Of a stretch of 61,711 nt of DNA, positions 30,404 to 42,182 are shown one piece after another. Location: positions 1 through 61,711 of the forward strand of contig NZ_SRJD01000019.1 in NCBI RefSeq assembly GCF_004684935.1. Direction: 5' to 3'. The notes under the pieces are model-generated. The model did no database searches. It saw only the letters and a program-made list of their open reading frames with translations, and was not told where the DNA came from. The translations under genes and the position numbers were made by a program. How positions within the stretch are numbered: the first letter of the stretch is position 1; each line of letters starts with the position of its first letter. The stretch comes from Sporolactobacillus shoreae. Lineage in GTDB: Bacteria; Bacillota; Bacilli; Bacillales; Sporolactobacillaceae.

Positions 30404-33400
30404 TTAGCTCTGCTGATTGATTAGCTCATCGGCAGGTTTCTCTTCCAAAGTCTTATTTTCTTCATCTTCAGCCGCCAGAATCTCGATATTGCGATATTTT
30501 GGCATACCGGTTCCAGCAGGAATCAATTTACCGATCGTCACATTTTCTTTGAGGCCAATCAGTTCGTCGACCTTGCCCTTGATAGCTGCATCAGTCAGCA
30601 CCCTCGTTGTTTCCTGGAAAGAAGCGGCAGACAAGAAGGATTCTGTTTCAAGGGCTGCCTTTGTAATACCAAGCAGGACAGGATGCCCGGTTGCTGGCAT
30701 TTTCCGGTGAAGCAGGACATCACGGTTATCCTCTTTAAATCTGTGGATATCAACGAGTGCGCCCGGAAGCACTGAAGTATCTCCGTTATCAATGACACGG
30801 ATCTTCCGCATCATCTGTCGGACCATGACTTCAACGTGCTTATCACCGATTTCAACACCCTGCATCCGGTACACTTTCTGCACTTCACGGAGCAGATAGT
30901 TCTGAACCCCTCTAAGCCCAACAACATGAAGCAGTTCCTTCGGGTCAATAGATCCTTCATTCAGGGGTTCGCCAGCCTTGATTTCGCTGCCCTCTCCGAC
31001 TTTCATGCGTGCGCTCAGCGAAATCGTATAGCTCCGTGTTTCAAGTTCGCCTTTGACAGTGACTTCCCGTTTGTCCTTCAGTTCGTTGACAGAAGTGACA
31101 ATACCGTTGATTTCAGAAATCGTTGCCTGACCTTTAGGATTGCGGGCTTCAAACAATTCCTGAATACGCGGGAGACCTTGTGTAATATCGTCTCCGGCAA
31201 CACCGCCGGTATGGAAAGTACGCATGGTCAGCTGAGTACCAGGTTCGCCGATAGACTGTGCAGCTATAATACCGACCGCCTCGCCTACTTCTACTTCCGA
31301 ACCTGTTGCCAGATTGCGTCCATAGCACTTCTTACATACGCCGTGACGGGTTTCGCAAGTGAATACCGATCGGATCTCTACTTCTTCAATGCCTGCATTT
31401 ACAATTTTGGTTGCCGTGTCCTCATTGATCAGTCCGTCCCTCTCAACAAGTAGCTCATTCGTATCAGGGTTATAGATTGTCTGGTTGGACGTACGGCCGA
31501 CAAGACGGTCATACAAGCTTTCAATTTCCTCTGTACCTTCACGGATTGCGCGGACAACAAGGCCGCGGTCTGTGCCGCAATCATCTTCCCTGACAATAAC
31601 ATCCTGGGCGACATCGACGAGACGACGCGTCAGATAACCAGAGTTGGCTGTCTTCAACGCCGTGTCTGCAAGCCCCTTGCGGGCGCCGTGAGTGGAAATG
31701 AAATATTCCAGCACAGTCAGGCCTTCACGGAAGCTTGAAATAATTGGCAGCTCGATAATTCGGCCTGAAGGATCTGCCATCAGTCCACGCATACCGGCCA
31801 GCTGAGTAAAGTTCGATGCATTTCCTCGGGCACCCGAATCACTCATCATGAAGATCGGGTTTGTCTTGGCCAAAGAGTCCATCAGTTTTGACTGGATTGT
31901 GTCTTTAGCGTCACTCCAGATTCCAACGACACGCTCGTACCGCTCATCTTCAGTAATTAAGCCACGCCGGAACTGTTTCATGACCTTCTGGACATCTTCT
32001 TCAGCCTTATCCAGAATCTCTTTTTTCTCAGGAAGCACGATGACATCAGAGACACCTACCGTAATTCCCGCTTTGGTTGAATACTGGAAACCCAGCGCTT
32101 TCAACCGGTCAAGGAATTTGGAAGTTTCCGTTACCTTGTACCGTTTGAACACTTCAGCAATAATGTGTCCCAGATACCCCTTCTTGAAGGGAGGAATTTC
32201 ATCGCGGGATGCAATTTCCTTTTTAATATCCGCACCCATTGGTACAAAATATTTGTCCGGTGTCGCAACCTGTAGATTGTGATCCGTCGGTTCGTTAATA
32301 TAAGGGAACGCTGGAGGCAAAATACGGTTGAAAATCAGTTTCCCGACTGTTGTCAGCAGGTACTTTTCATTTTGTTCTTCAGTAAACGTCGGATTATGTG
32401 TTGACACGGCAGGGATCGCGATCCGTGAATGGAAATGGACATAACCGTTATGATAGGCCAGCATCACTTCATTTGGATCTTTGAATACCTTGCCTTCACC
32501 GACCGCCCCTTTTCTTTCAAGGGTCAGGTAATAGTTCCCCAACACCATATCCTGTGAAGGCGTAACAATTGGCTTGCCGTCTTTCGGGTTCAGGATGTTT
32601 TGGGCACCGAGCATCAGCAGTCTGGCTTCAGCCTGTGCTTCCGTTGAAAGCGGAACGTGAACCGCCATCTGGTCGCCATCGAAATCAGCGTTGTACGCTG
32701 TGCAGACAAGAGGATGGAGTCGAATGGCACGCCCTTCAACAATTCTAGGCTCAAAGGCCTGAATTCCGAGCCGGTGCAGTGTAGGGGCACGGTTGAGAAG
32801 AACAGGATGTTCTTTGATCACATCTTCAAGAACGCCCCAAACTTCCGGGTTAACCTTTTCAACCTTGCGTTTTGCACTCTTAATGTTATTGGCAATGCCG
32901 CGACCTACCAATTCCTTCATAACAAACGGCTTAAACAGTTCAAGCGCCATTTCCTTTGGAAGTCCGCATTGATACATCTGAAGGCTCGGGCCAACGGCAA
33001 TAACCGAACGGCCGGAATAATCGACACGTTTTCCGAGCAGATTTTGACGGAAACGCCCCTGCTTCCCTTTCAGCATATGGGAAAGAGACTTGAGCGGGCG
33101 GTTGCCAGGACCTGTTACCGGGCGGCCTCTACGGCCGTTATCGATCAATGAATCGACAGCTTCCTGAAGCATACGCTTTTCATTCTGGACGATGATGCTT
33201 GGCGCTCCCAGTTCAAGAAGCCTTTTCAGCCGGTTATTGCGGTTGATGACGCGGCGGTAAAGGTCGTTCAGGTCGGACGTTGCAAAACGTCCGCCATCCA
33301 ACTGCACCATAGGACGCAGTTCAGGAGGGATAACAGGTAAAACGTCAAGAATCATCCATGAAGGTTCGTTGCCTGATTCACGGAAGGCTTCAACAACTTC

Positions 33401-34030
33401 AAGCCGTTTAACCGCCCGTGTTCTGCGCTGCCCTTGGACGCTTTTCAGTTCTTCCTGAAGTGTTTGTGATTCCTTGTCCAGATCAATATCCTGCAGCAGC
33501 TTTTTAATTGCCTCCGCGCCCATGCCGGCTTTAAAAGCGGCACCGTACTTATCACGATAACTCCGATATTCTTTTTCAGAAAGAAGCTGTTTCTTCTCGA
33601 GCGGAGTATCTCCTGGTTCTGTTACTACATAAGACGCAAAGTAAATAACTTCTTCAAGCGCACGGGGTGACATATCGAGAAGAAGCCCCATTCGGCTTGG
33701 TATCCCTTTAAAATACCAGATGTGAGAGACCGGAGCGGCAAGTTCAATATGCCCCATTCTCTCTCTTCTGACCTTTGCACGGGTTACTTCAACGCCGCAT
33801 CGGTCACAGACAACGCCCTTATATCGGACACGTTTGTATTTACCACAGTGACATTCCCAGTCTTTTGTCGGTCCGAAAATCCGTTCACAAAATAAGCCGT
33901 CCTTTTCAGGCTTCAGCGTCCTGTAATTGATCGTTTCCGGCTTCTTGACTTCACCGTGCGACCAAGAACGGATTTTATCCGGCGATGCCAATCCAATCTT
34001 CATAAATTCAAATTTATTAACATCCAGCAA
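30404..34030 (-). CDS. rpoC: RNA polymerase subunit beta-prime
   Basis: 1208 residues. The N-terminal zinc site ([20 protein letters not shown]), the catalytic NADFDGDQ that holds the active-site magnesium ions, the trigger-loop region RTFHTGGVA and the second zinc region ([14 protein letters not shown]) are all present. The start is TTG ([10 protein letters not shown]), preceded by GGGAGGTTG; this non-ATG start is shared with B. subtilis. It lies 98 bp after rpoB. The large lineage-specific insertion seen in Gram-negatives is absent. Confidence 0.99.
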   Translation of the reverse strand: MLDVNKFEFMKIGLASPDKIRSWSHGEVKKPETINYRTLKPEKDGLFCERIFGPTKDWECHCGKYKRVRYKGVVCDRCGVEVTRAKVRRERMGHIELAAPVSHIWYFKGIPSRMGLLLDMSPRALEEVIYFASYVVTEPGDTPLEKKQLLSEKEYRSYRDKYGAAFKAGMGAEAIKKLLQDIDLDKESQTLQEELKSVQGQRRTRAVKRLEVVEAFRESGNEPSWMILDVLPVIPPELRPMVQLDGGRFATSDLNDLYRRVINRNNRLKRLLELGAPSIIVQNEKRMLQEAVDSLIDNGRRGRPVTGPGNRPLKSLSHMLKGKQGRFRQNLLGKRVDYSGRSVIAVGPSLQMYQCGLPKEMALELFKPFVMKELVGRGIANNIKSAKRKVEKVNPEVWGVLEDVIKEHPVLLNRAPTLHRLGIQAFEPRIVEGRAIRLHPLVCTAYNADFDGDQMAVHVPLSTEAQAEARLLMLGAQNILNPKDGKPIVTPSQDMVLGNYYLTLERKGAVGEGKVFKDPNEVMLAYHNGYVHFHSRIAIPAVSTHNPTFTEEQNEKYLLTTVGKLIFNRILPPAFPYINEPTDHNLQVATPDKYFVPMGADIKKEIASRDEIPPFKKGYLGHIIAEVFKRYKVTETSKFLDRLKALGFQYSTKAGITVGVSDVIVLPEKKEILDKAEEDVQKVMKQFRRGLITEDERYERVVGIWSDAKDTIQSKLMDSLAKTNPIFMMSDSGARGNASNFTQLAGMRGLMADPSGRIIELPIISSFREGLTVLEYFISTHGARKGLADTALKTANSGYLTRRLVDVAQDVIVREDDCGTDRGLVVRAIREGTEEIESLYDRLVGRTSNQTIYNPDTNELLVERDGLINEDTATKIVNAGIEEVEIRSVFTCETRHGVCKKCYGRNLATGSEVEVGEAVGIIAAQSIGEPGTQLTMRTFHTGGVAGDDITQGLPRIQELFEARNPKGQATISEINGIVTSVNELKDKREVTVKGELETRSYTISLSARMKVGEGSEIKAGEPLNEGSIDPKELLHVVGLRGVQNYLLREVQKVYRMQGVEIGDKHVEVMVRQMMRKIRVIDNGDTSVLPGALVDIHRFKEDNRDVLLHRKMPATGHPVLLGITKAALETESFLSAASFQETTRVLTDAAIKGKVDELIGLKENVTIGKLIPAGTGMPKYRNIEILAAEDEENKTLEEKPADELINQQS

Positions 34031-34128
34031 GGGGGCAACCTCCCTTATATTTTCAGTCTGTTGGCATTTATGCCACCGAGTTGTTTCACCGAGCTGCTGT
34101 TTACTAGAAGAGGTTGATTCTGAATATC

Positions 34129-37100
34129 TTAAACTTGTACGTTCAGGCTGTCATCCAGTGTTTCTTCTTCATCTTCAAGTTCCTTGATGACAATCTCTGA
34201 TTTGTCTTCAGCCAAAACTTTGACGTCCATGCCAAGGCTCTGCAGTTCCTTGATCAATACTTTAAAGGCTTCCGGAACACCAGGATCCGGCACATTTTCA
34301 CCCTTGACAATCGCTTCGTAAGTCTTTACGCGTCCGACAACATCGTCCGATTTCACTGTCAGAATTTCCTGAAGTGTGTGTGCGGCTCCATAGGCTTCCA
34401 ATGCCCAGACTTCCATTTCACCGAAACGCTGGCCGCCGAATTGTGCCTTGCCTCCAAGAGGCTGCTGCGTAACAAGTGAATACGGTCCTGTTGACCGCGC
34501 GTGCAGTTTATCGTCAACCATGTGTGCCAGTTTGATCATGTACATGACACCGACCGAGACGCGGTTGTCAAATGGTTCTCCGGTGCGCCCATCATACAGA
34601 ACTGTCTTTCCGTCTCTTGAAAGTCCAGCTTCTTCCAGCGTGCTCCAAACATCTTCTTCACGGGCACCGTCAAATACCGGTGTCGCAACGTGAATGCCAA
34701 GTTCGCGGGCTGCCATTCCAAGGTGAAGTTCCAGCACTTGCCCGATATTCATTCGCGAAGGTACACCCAGAGGATTCAGCATGATGTCGAGCGGACGTCC
34801 ACTCGGTAGGAAAGGCATGTCCTCTTCCGGAAGGATTTTGGAAATGACACCCTTGTTACCGTGACGGCCAGCCATTTTGTCGCCTTCATGGATCTTTCTC
34901 TTCTGAACAATATAAACACGGACAAGTTCATTGACACCCGGAGGTAGCTCGTCTCCGGCGTCACGGGTGAAAATCTTGACGTCGTGGACGATTCCTCCGC
35001 CACCATGTGGAACTTTCAGAGAGGTATCACGAACCTCACGTGCTTTTTCACCGAAAATGGCGTGAAGCAGACGTTCCTCGGCTGTCAGTTCCGTTACACC
35101 CTTAGGCGTTACTTTGCCGACAAGAATGTCACCATCGCGGACTTCCGCACCAATACGGATAATTCCGCGGTCATCCAGATTTTTCAGGGCATCATCGCCG
35201 ACGTTCGGAATATCACGGGTAATATCTTCAGGGCCAAGTTTCGTATCACGGGCATCGGATTCATACTCTTCAATATGGATCGATGTATAAACATCGTCTT
35301 TGACCAGCTTCTCACTCATGATGACAGCATCTTCATAGTTGTAACCGTTCCATGTCATGAAACCGACAAGTACGTTACGACCGAGCGCAAGTTCTCCCTT
35401 GTCCATAGACGGGCCATCGGCAATGATCTCGCCCTTGTCCACAACCATGCCTTTTTCAACAATAGGCTTCTGATTGTAGCACATACCCTGGTTTGATCGT
35501 TCAAACTTAGATAGCTTGTAAGTAACAATATCTCCTTCGGTCTCTTTGCCTTCAACTGTTTCCAAAGTCCGAATCTTTATATTATTTGCAGACACGAATT
35601 CAACACGTCCGCGATGCTTTGAACGGATGGCTGCTCCAGAATCACGGGCCGAAACATATTCCATACCGGTTCCGACAAGCGGTGCTTCCGGGTTGAGTAG
35701 CGGAACGGCCTGGCGCTGCATATTCGCTCCCATCAGCGCACGGTTTGAATCATCGTTCGCCAGGAACGGAATACATGCCGAAGCAACCGACACAACCTGT
35801 TTTGGCGATACGTCCATGTAATCCACGCGGTCGCGGTGAACAACAAGATTCTCACTACGGAAACGTGCGAGAATATGATCATCCTTAAATGACCCGTCGT
35901 CATTCAATTCCGCGTTTGCCTGAGCAACAACGTAATTATCCTCTTCATCCGCGGTCAAGTAGTCAATGTGTTCTGTAACTTTTCCGGCATCCGGATCGAC
36001 GCGGCGGTACGGGGTTTCAATAAATCCATACTTATTGACACGCGCATAACTCGACAGAGAGTTGATCAGTCCGATGTTCGGACCTTCAGGCGTTTCAATC
36101 GGGCACATGCGGCCATAGTGCGAATAGTGGACGTCACGAACTTCCATTCCGGCGCGCTCTCTCGTCAGACCACCTGGTCCAAGTGCAGAAAGCCTGCGTT
36201 TGTGGGTCAGCTCAGCCAACGGGTTCGTCTGGTCCATGAACTGTGAAAGCTGAGAGCTGCCAAAAAATTCCTTAATGGAAGCGATGACCGGTCTGATATT
36301 GATCAGTGCCTGCGGTGTAATGCTGTTCGTATCCTGTATGGACATTCTTTCACGAATGACACGCTCCATACGGGAAAGCCCAATGCGGAACTGATTCTGT
36401 AAAAGTTCTCCGACGGACCTCAAACGGCGGTTGCCCAGGTGGTCAATATCATCGGTGTCCCCAATGCCATGCATTAGATTAAAGAAATAATTCATTGACG
36501 ACAGAATATCGGCCGGGGTAATGTGCTTGATCGACTTATCGATGCCGCAATTACCCATCACTTTAATCACTTTGCCCCTGTCTTCATCCAGCGGCGAATA
36601 GACGCTGATCGACTGAACTCTGACGTTCTGGCCGGCAATCACGCCATCACGAGGTGTATATTCAACAAAACCAATCTTTTTTTCAATGATCGGAAGCAGC
36701 CGGTCGAGTGTCCGGCGGTCAAGCAGAGTCCCCTCATTGGCCACAATTTCCCCTGTTTCCGGATCGATCAGCTTTTCAGCGAGGCGCTGATTGAAAAGAC
36801 GGTTTTTGATGTTCAGTTTCTTGTTCATTTTATAACGACCGACGTTTGCCAGATCATAGCGTTTCGGATCGAAAAAACGTGCTTCAAGAAGGCTCTTCGC
36901 ATTTTCGACAGTCGGCGGTTCACCTGGACGCAGACGTTCGTAAATTTCAACTAAAGCCTTGTCTGTGCTATCTGTGTTGTCTTTCTCCAAAGTATTTCTG
37001 AGATACTCATCATCGCCAAGAAGATCGATGATTTCCTGATCAGTGCTAAAGCCGAGAGAACGCAAAAGAACCGTAACCGGCACTTTCCTCGTACGGTCAA

Positions 37101-37650
37101 TTCTCACGTAAGCAACATCTTTAGCATCCGTTTCGTATTCAAGCCACGCGCCCCTGTTCGGGATAACCGTTGCGCCATAGCCTTTTTTAGCGTTTTTATC
37201 AACTCTTTCATTGAAGTAAACGCCAGGCGAACGTACCAGCTGTGAAACAATGACACGTTCCGCACCATTGATAATAAACGTTCCTGCCTCCGTCATGAGA
37301 GGGAAATCACCCATAAATACTTCTTGCTCTTTTACTTCGCCCGTCTCTTTATTAATCAGCCGGACTTTAACGCGCAGTGGTGCCGCATAAGTTACATCAC
37401 GCGATTTTGATTCATCAACCGAGTATTTGGGTTCTCCCAAACTATAGTCGACAAACTCCAAAATCAGATTTCCCGTAAAATCTTCCACCGGGGAAATGTC
37501 CTGAAACATCTCCCGGATGCCTTCATCCAAAAACCATTGGTAGGAGGCAGTCTGAATTTCAATGAGATTAGGGAGTTCCAGTACTTCTTTAATCCGAGCG
37601 TAGCTCCTGCGTTGGCGGTGGCGTCCGTATTGTACGAGTTGACCTGTCAA
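34129..37650 (-). CDS. rpoB: RNA polymerase subunit beta
   Basis: 1173 residues. The rifampicin pocket reads [20 protein letters not shown] followed by RLSALGPGG, which is wild type. The start is TTG ([20 protein letters not shown]), as in B. subtilis, with GAGGGGTGAAA upstream. The C terminus ends in an acidic tail ([17 protein letters not shown]). It forms an operon with rpoC from the promoter at 37793-37821. Confidence 0.99.
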   Translation of the reverse strand: MTGQLVQYGRHRQRRSYARIKEVLELPNLIEIQTASYQWFLDEGIREMFQDISPVEDFTGNLILEFVDYSLGEPKYSVDESKSRDVTYAAPLRVKVRLINKETGEVKEQEVFMGDFPLMTEAGTFIINGAERVIVSQLVRSPGVYFNERVDKNAKKGYGATVIPNRGAWLEYETDAKDVAYVRIDRTRKVPVTVLLRSLGFSTDQEIIDLLGDDEYLRNTLEKDNTDSTDKALVEIYERLRPGEPPTVENAKSLLEARFFDPKRYDLANVGRYKMNKKLNIKNRLFNQRLAEKLIDPETGEIVANEGTLLDRRTLDRLLPIIEKKIGFVEYTPRDGVIAGQNVRVQSISVYSPLDEDRGKVIKVMGNCGIDKSIKHITPADILSSMNYFFNLMHGIGDTDDIDHLGNRRLRSVGELLQNQFRIGLSRMERVIRERMSIQDTNSITPQALINIRPVIASIKEFFGSSQLSQFMDQTNPLAELTHKRRLSALGPGGLTRERAGMEVRDVHYSHYGRMCPIETPEGPNIGLINSLSSYARVNKYGFIETPYRRVDPDAGKVTEHIDYLTADEEDNYVVAQANAELNDDGSFKDDHILARFRSENLVVHRDRVDYMDVSPKQVVSVASACIPFLANDDSNRALMGANMQRQAVPLLNPEAPLVGTGMEYVSARDSGAAIRSKHRGRVEFVSANNIKIRTLETVEGKETEGDIVTYKLSKFERSNQGMCYNQKPIVEKGMVVDKGEIIADGPSMDKGELALGRNVLVGFMTWNGYNYEDAVIMSEKLVKDDVYTSIHIEEYESDARDTKLGPEDITRDIPNVGDDALKNLDDRGIIRIGAEVRDGDILVGKVTPKGVTELTAEERLLHAIFGEKAREVRDTSLKVPHGGGGIVHDVKIFTRDAGDELPPGVNELVRVYIVQKRKIHEGDKMAGRHGNKGVISKILPEEDMPFLPSGRPLDIMLNPLGVPSRMNIGQVLELHLGMAARELGIHVATPVFDGAREEDVWSTLEEAGLSRDGKTVLYDGRTGEPFDNRVSVGVMYMIKLAHMVDDKLHARSTGPYSLVTQQPLGGKAQFGGQRFGEMEVWALEAYGAAHTLQEILTVKSDDVVGRVKTYEAIVKGENVPDPGVPEAFKVLIKELQSLGMDVKVLAEDKSEIVIKELEDEEETLDDSLNVQV

Positions 37651-37792
37651 CTATTTCACCCCTCAAATCAAGCATATTGAAAAAACCGGCAAACCGAGCA
37701 CTGAGCTTACCGCAGTCCAAAAATTATTTAATTAGTTTTCCCAAAAATAGGATAGCCCATACTTACAAATATATCAATGTTAGCATTAAAAC

Positions 37793-37821
37793 ATAATATC
37801 ATAGTCAATTTTCAATGTCAA
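37793..37821 (-). promoter_or_regulatory. Sigma-A promoter of rpoB-rpoC
   Basis: Minus-strand TTGACA (37816-37821), 17 bases, TATTAT (37793-37798). The -35 box overlaps the stop codon of ybxB, so rpoBC has its own promoter and a leader of about 140 nt. Confidence 0.8.
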
Positions 37822-38414
37822 TCTTTTCTTGCACAAAAAACATGGTAGCCTTTTTTGCGTGAGATAACATCAACCCGACTAAATATTTCCTGAAGCAAAG
37901 TGAGTGCGGACGGAGCGCCCTGTTTCTTTTGGATAACCACCCACAGTTCACCTCCGCTTTCGAGAAACTGAAGGGATTCGGCAAGTATCTGACTGACGAT
38001 CTTTTTCCCTGCGCGGATGGGCGGATTTGTCACTATTGCAGCAAATGTCCCGTCAACTTTTGCAAACTGATTACTTTGAAACACTTGGGCATCCACTCTG
38101 TTTATTCTCGCATTTTCTCTGGCCAGTGCTACAGCTCGTTCATTGATATCCGCCATCGTTATCTGGCGGTGCGGAAATGCCTTGCCCAGCGAAATGCCAA
38201 TCGGGCCGTAGCCACATCCCATATCCAGTATCTTCCCTGGAATTTCCGGCTCATGAAAGCTTTCAATCAAAAGTCTTGAGCCGAAATCAATCCCCTTTTT
38301 CGAAAAAACACCTGAATCAGTCACAAACGAAAAAGCCGTTCCTCTTAATTCCTCCGTCAGCCGTTGGCGGTCGCTTGCCGCATGGGGATGTTCTGAATAA
38401 TAATGTTCACTCAT
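37818..38414 (-). CDS. ybxB: RsmC-like class I rRNA methyltransferase (YbxB)
   Basis: 198 residues with a Rossmann-type SAM fold: DMGCGYGPIGI (motif I), MADINERAVALA (motif II) and catalytic VTNPPI (motif IV). The NPPI motif marks exocyclic-amine (N2-guanine or N6-adenine) RNA methylation; the relative RsmC modifies 16S G1207 in E. coli. The exact target here is inferred. ATG 38414 follows AAGGTGGG. It lies between rplL (separated by a terminator) and rpoB, as in B. subtilis. Confidence 0.88.
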   Translation of the reverse strand: MSEHYYSEHPHAASDRQRLTEELRGTAFSFVTDSGVFSKKGIDFGSRLLIESFHEPEIPGKILDMGCGYGPIGISLGKAFPHRQITMADINERAVALARENARINRVDAQVFQSNQFAKVDGTFAAIVTNPPIRAGKKIVSQILAESLQFLESGGELWVVIQKKQGAPSALTLLQEIFSRVDVISRKKGYHVFCARKD

Positions 38415-38484
38415 TTGCACAACCCACCTTAATAAGAGGAATAGTCATTCGGGATTCGAATAGGAGTTTCACTGTTTCAGGAAA

Positions 38485-38516
38485 TAAAAAAGCCCGCGCA
38501 AGCGCGGGCTTTTTCT
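38485..38516. terminator. Terminator after rplL
   Basis: AAAAAGCCCGCG and CGCGGGCTTTTT form a 12-bp stem with a CAAG loop, 6 bp after the rplL stop. Strong in both directions. Confidence 0.9.
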
Positions 38517-38521
38517 CGAAC

Positions 38522-38884
38522 TTATTTCAGTTCTACCTTTGCGCCAACTTCTTCGAGTTTGCCTTTAATTTCTTCGGCTTCTTCTTTAGCGGCGCCTTCC
38601 TTAACAGCCTTTGGTGCACCATCAACCAGTGCCTTTGCATCTTTCAGGCCAAGACCTGTGATTTCGCGGACAACCTTGATGACCTTGATCTTCTGTTCGC
38701 CAGCTTCTGCAAGAACAACATCAAATTCAGTCTGTTCTTCTTCAGCAACAGCACCTGCACCGGCTGGAGCAGCAACCTGAGCAGCTGCCGTCACGCCAAA
38801 TTCATCTTCAATTGCTTTAACGAGATCGTTCAGTTCGAGAACAGACATCTCTTTGATTGCGCCAATGATATCTTCTTTAGTCAT
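38522..38884 (-). CDS. rplL: 50S ribosomal protein L7/L12
   Basis: 120 residues: N-terminal dimerisation domain, Ala/Gly/Pro-rich hinge (about 36-52, [17 protein letters not shown]) and the C-terminal factor-binding domain with [16 protein letters not shown]-like sequence ([20 protein letters not shown]). Forms the stalk with L10 and activates GTPase factors. It is 63 bp after rplJ and ends at a strong terminator. Confidence 0.98.
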   Translation of the reverse strand: MTKEDIIGAIKEMSVLELNDLVKAIEDEFGVTAAAQVAAPAGAGAVAEEEQTEFDVVLAEAGEQKIKVIKVVREITGLGLKDAKALVDGAPKAVKEGAAKEEAEEIKGKLEEVGAKVELK

Positions 38885-38947
38885 TGAATAGATCCTCCTT
38901 AAATTTCCTTTTAATTTAATTTTTAAGTGCGTTTCACGCCGCAGGAA

Positions 38948-39454
38948 TCAGGCTTCCTGCTGTCCCTTTTGTTCTGCGACTGCCTTTACGCCGATTGCAA
39001 AATTGCGGATCGGAGCCTGAAGAACATTTGCCAGCATCGACAGAAGTGTTTCTTTGGACGGAAGTTCAGCAAGTGCCTTGATTTCATCCACAGATGCCGC
39101 TTTGCCTTCAATCACACCGGCTTTGATTTCCAGTGCCTCATGATCTTTTGAAAAATTATAAAGTACTTTCGCCGGAGCGATAACGTCATCTTTGCTGAAA
39201 GAAACAGCCGTCGGACCTGTAAGAGCTTCATCAAGAGAAGTCACGCCAGCGATTTCAGCCGCACGACGGGCAAAAGTATTTTTATATACTTTATAATCCA
39301 CGTTGGCTTCACGAAGTTGTTTCCGAAGTTCCGTCACTTCGGACACGGAAAGTCCGCGATAATTGACAACAATCGTTGCCACGCTTTCTTTCAGTTTTCC
39401 GGCGATTTCATCGACAATCTTCTTTTTTTCTGCAAGAATTTTATCATTGCTCAT
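38948..39454 (-). CDS. rplJ: 50S ribosomal protein L10
   Basis: 168 residues, [20 protein letters not shown] onward. L10 is the base of the L7/L12 stalk; the C-terminal helix that holds L12 dimers is present. ATG 39454 is chosen; the GTG at 39466 overlaps the ribosome site GGGAGGTG. It is preceded by an L10-type leader with an attenuator, through which L10 is known to control its own operon in Bacillales. Confidence 0.97.
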   Translation of the reverse strand: MSNDKILAEKKKIVDEIAGKLKESVATIVVNYRGLSVSEVTELRKQLREANVDYKVYKNTFARRAAEIAGVTSLDEALTGPTAVSFSKDDVIAPAKVLYNFSKDHEALEIKAGVIEGKAASVDEIKALAELPSKETLLSMLANVLQAPIRNFAIGVKAVAEQKGQQEA

Positions 39455-39466
39455 TGTATGGTACAC

Positions 39467-39673
39467 CTCCCCGCTTCAATTTTCCGTATTCAGAAAATCA
39501 TTCCCCACAGGCAAGCCATTAAAAAACCCTCAGTCTTTGCAGACATGAGGGTAAGATTCTATCTGATACATAAAGAGTTATCAGGATTCTTCAGAACCTC
39601 GGCCGGGAATAAATTAAGCATTTACCATGCCCCTGCTGTCTACGGTAATCAAACATTTAATTGATTTCAACAA
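39467..39673 (-). promoter_or_regulatory. L10 leader RNA with attenuator
   Basis: The roughly 205-nt leader of rplJ-rplL contains GTAGACAGCAGG and GGCCGAGGTTCTGAAG, segments characteristic of the L10-binding leader, and ends in an intrinsic terminator: ACCCTCA (39546-39552 on the minus strand) pairs with TGAGGGT (39526-39532), followed by T6. When L10 is in excess it should bind the leader and favour the terminator. Recognition is by motif and position, not by covariance. Confidence 0.82.
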
Positions 39674-39679
39674 TTGTTT

Positions 39680-39708
39680 ATTATAGTGATTCCCAGGATC
39701 CCTGTCAA
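39680..39708 (-). promoter_or_regulatory. Consensus sigma-A promoter of rplJ-rplL
   Basis: Minus-strand TTGACA (39703-39708), 17 bases, TATAAT (39680-39685): a perfect consensus promoter right before the L10 leader. Confidence 0.88.
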
Positions 39709-39736
39709 CCTGTTACCAGACCCCATTCAGGACGGA

Positions 39737-40429
39737 TCAGCGGGCAACGGCTGTCGAAACAGCGACGCCCGGTCCCATCGTCGAGGAAATCGCAATATGC
39801 TTCAGATACGTTCCCTTAGCCGCAGCGGGTTTCGCTTTGACAAGTGTTCCAACCAGAACATTGAAGTTTTCAACCAGTTTGCTGTCTTCAAATGAAACTT
39901 TGCCGATCGGAACGTGGACGTTTCCGTCTTTCTGAGCGCGGTATTCAACTTTACCGGCTTTGATTTCCTTAACAGCCTTTTCAACATCAAAAGTAACGGT
40001 GCCTGTTTTCGGGTTCGGCATCAAGCCTTTCGGTCCGAGCACGCGTCCGAGACGGCCGACCTGAGCCATCATATCCGGAGTAGCAACAACGACATCGAAA
40101 TCAAACCAACCGCCGCTGATCTTCTCCACATATTCCTGTTCACCGACATAATCTGCGCCTGCCGCTTCAGCTTCCTTTGCTTTGTCACCCTTTGCGAAAA
40201 CAAGGACGCGCTGGGTCTTGCCGGTTCCGTTTGGAAGCACGACCGCACCGCGGACCTGCTGATCATTTTTACGCGTATCAACGCCGAGACGGACAGCGAC
40301 ATCAACAGATTCATCAAATCCGGCAGCAGCAATTTTCTTCACCAAGCTGACAGCTTCATCAATGCTGTATGCCTTGGAACGATCGACAGCCTTAACTGCC
40401 TCAAGATATTTCTTTCCTCTTTTAGCCAT
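39737..40429 (-). CDS. rplA: 50S ribosomal protein L1
   Basis: 230 residues with [20 protein letters not shown], the [15 protein letters not shown] hinge region and [20 protein letters not shown] at the C terminus. L1 forms the mobile stalk that helps release E-site tRNA. It follows rplK by 97 bp. An inverted repeat, GCGGATC/GATCCGC (about 40489-40503), lies in that gap; a role in L1 feedback is only a guess. Confidence 0.98.
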   Translation of the reverse strand: MAKRGKKYLEAVKAVDRSKAYSIDEAVSLVKKIAAAGFDESVDVAVRLGVDTRKNDQQVRGAVVLPNGTGKTQRVLVFAKGDKAKEAEAAGADYVGEQEYVEKISGGWFDFDVVVATPDMMAQVGRLGRVLGPKGLMPNPKTGTVTFDVEKAVKEIKAGKVEYRAQKDGNVHVPIGKVSFEDSKLVENFNVLVGTLVKAKPAAAKGTYLKHIAISSTMGPGVAVSTAVAR

Positions 40430-40526
40430 TCGAAATCCTCCTTTGTGGTACTAGCGGTTTGCATTGACCTCCCACCGATCATAAAACCTGCGGATCCGAT
40501 CCGCGATACCTATAGTCTTGAAAAAA

Positions 40527-40952
40527 TCAGTCCTCGACTACGATACCCATGCTACGTGCGGTTCCTTCAACCATCCGCATCGCTGCTTCAACGTTGGCCG
40601 CATTCAAATCAGGCATTTTCAGTTCCGCGATGGCGCGGACTTTATCACGCTTGATTGTCGCAACTTTTTTCTTGTTCGGTTCGCCGGATCCCGATTCAAC
40701 ACCAGTTTCCTTTTTCAAAAGAACAGCCGCAGGCGGCGTCTTTGTAATAAACGTAAACGAACGGTCTTCAAATACTGTGATTTCAACCGGAATAATCAGG
40801 CCAGCCTGATCAGATGTACGTGCGTTGAACTCCTTGCAGAAGCCCATAATATTAACGCCCGCCTGGCCCAGCGCCGGACCAACAGGCGGAGCTGGATTTG
40901 CTTTTCCTGCCGGAATCTGCAGCTTAACTAATTTAATGACTTTCTTTGCCAT
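40527..40952 (-). CDS. rplK: 50S ribosomal protein L11
   Basis: 141 residues from [20 protein letters not shown]; an upstream start 48 bp away is rejected because GGGAGGTGC lies just before ATG 40952. The flexible N-terminal [13 protein letters not shown] and the rRNA-binding C-terminal domain are complete. L11 is needed for RelA activation and thiostrepton binding. Confidence 0.98.
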   Translation of the reverse strand: MAKKVIKLVKLQIPAGKANPAPPVGPALGQAGVNIMGFCKEFNARTSDQAGLIIPVEITVFEDRSFTFITKTPPAAVLLKKETGVESGSGEPNKKKVATIKRDKVRAIAELKMPDLNAANVEAAMRMVEGTARSMGIVVED

Positions 40953-41079
40953 GAGAGCACCTCCCTGAAACAGTTTGTGGTACGGGGCAATCCCTTCCAC
41001 TCATTCATAAATCTCTATGGCCGAATCAAACTCTGTACTGACGATGGGTAAGATCAGTATTAATCATACAAACATCAAA

Positions 41080-41108
41080 ATTATACACATGTACCGGGCA
41101 AAATGCAA
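41080..41108 (-). promoter_or_regulatory. Sigma-A promoter of rplK-rplA
   Basis: Minus-strand TTGCAT (41103-41108), 17 bases, TATAAT (41080-41085), in the nusG-rplK gap about 125 bp before rplK. Confidence 0.7.
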
Positions 41109-41147
41109 GATTCATTTCGAACCCATGAAATACCGGTTCCAACGAAA

Positions 41148-41684
41148 TCAGTCGAGCTTTTTAACCTGATTGAAGTCCAGTTCAACCGGTGTTTCACGGC
41201 CAAACATGTTTACGTGGACTTTGAGCTTGCTCTTTTCCTGATCGATGCTCTCAACACTCCCGATAAAGTCGGCAAAAGGACCTTCTTTGACTTTCACCTG
41301 TTCCTTAATCGAGAAGTCCACATCAACAGTCCGTTCTTTCAGGCCCATCTGCTTCAGGATTGCGTCTACTTCTTCGGGAAGCAGCGGAATCGGTTTGGAA
41401 CCCGCGCCGGTTGATCCGACAAAACCCGTAACGCCCGGTGTATTGCGGACGACATACCATGAGTCATCCGTCATAATCATTTCCGTCAGCACGTAACCGG
41501 GAAAAACCTTTTTCATAGCGGTCTTTTTCTGACCGTTCTTCATTTCCGTTTCCTCTTCCATCGGAACAAGAATACGAAAAATCTTATCGGCCATCCCCAT
41601 AGACTCTACTCTTTTTTCCAGATTGGTTTTGACTTTATTCTCATAACCCGAGTATGTGTGTATAACATACCAGTTCTTCTCCAT
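41148..41684 (-). CDS. nusG: Transcription factor NusG
   Basis: 178 residues: N-terminal NGN domain (WYVIHTYSGYENKVK onward, with FPGYVL) and C-terminal KOW domain (VKVKEGPFADFIGSVESI). In Bacillales NusG increases pausing and links to ribosomal S10. It follows secE by 36 bp, in the order secE-nusG-rplK of nearly all bacteria. Confidence 0.98.
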   Translation of the reverse strand: MEKNWYVIHTYSGYENKVKTNLEKRVESMGMADKIFRILVPMEEETEMKNGQKKTAMKKVFPGYVLTEMIMTDDSWYVVRNTPGVTGFVGSTGAGSKPIPLLPEEVDAILKQMGLKERTVDVDFSIKEQVKVKEGPFADFIGSVESIDQEKSKLKVHVNMFGRETPVELDFNQVKKLD

Positions 41685-41720
41685 AACTTTCTTCCTCCAA
41701 ATGACCGGCCTGTCCGGTCA

Positions 41721-41918
41721 TTATTGTTTTGTGATCAAGTGCAAAAGCTGTGTGACGCCCAGATCGATCAGGACAAAGAAAACAGCGAGAAAAATAACAG
41801 TCACAACCACTGTGACCGTGTATTTGAAAAGCTCTTTGCGTGTCGGCCAGGTAACCTTCTTTATTTCTGCAACGATGTCCCGAAAAAATTTCCCGGTCCC
41901 TTTAACAATACCAGCCAT
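41721..41918 (-). CDS. secE: Preprotein translocase subunit SecE
   Basis: 65 residues with one transmembrane helix (about 33-57) after an amphipathic helix carrying the conserved IKKVTWPTRKEL. It clamps SecY. The gene starts after GCGGAGGTATGGATAAGC. Upstream, the usual L33 gene is present only as a frameshifted copy. Confidence 0.96.
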   Translation of the reverse strand: MAGIVKGTGKFFRDIVAEIKKVTWPTRKELFKYTVTVVVTVIFLAVFFVLIDLGVTQLLHLITKQ

Positions 41919-41945
41919 GCTTATCCATACCTCCGCCTGAAAAGT

Positions 41946-42097
41946 CTACTTCGTTTCACGATGCAATGTGTCGCTACTAGCAGTTTTTGCAGAATCTATT
42001 CATTTCAACCCGTCCGGCATCATGATCCTCTTTTTTTTGAAGATGAATCGTTTCTCGTATGGCAAACCGAACAGGAGAGAATAACCTTTTTTCTCAA
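41946..42097 (-). pseudogene. rpmGB: Frameshifted L33 ribosomal protein gene (rpmGB)
   Basis: In the place of rpmGB between sigH and secE, three reading frames together encode L33: LRKKVILSCSVCHTRN... in frame 1, DAGRVEMNRFCKNC in frame 2 and SSDTLHRETK plus stop in frame 3. Both zinc CxxC pairs are recognisable. Removing one A from the A8 run (42031-42038) and one T near 41979 would give exactly 49 codons plus stop, the normal L33 length. No ribosome-binding site precedes the TTG or any nearby start. Most likely a recent pseudogene with another L33 copy elsewhere; sequencing error is possible for the homopolymer site. Confidence 0.85.
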
Positions 42098-42182
42098 TGC
42101 AGGCACTTTTAATTCCGTGCGTTTCTAACCGGCAATCAGAAACTGACTACCCGTTTCTGCCAGTCGTTTACTTTCTGAAAGT

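Noticed and set aside
30404-37650. TTG start codons of rpoB and rpoC as unusual
   Set aside because: The same TTG starts occur in B. subtilis and other Bacillales.
40485-40507. Inverted repeat before rplA as an L1-binding site
   Set aside because: The stem is short with almost no loop and no 23S-like L1 site could be recognised.
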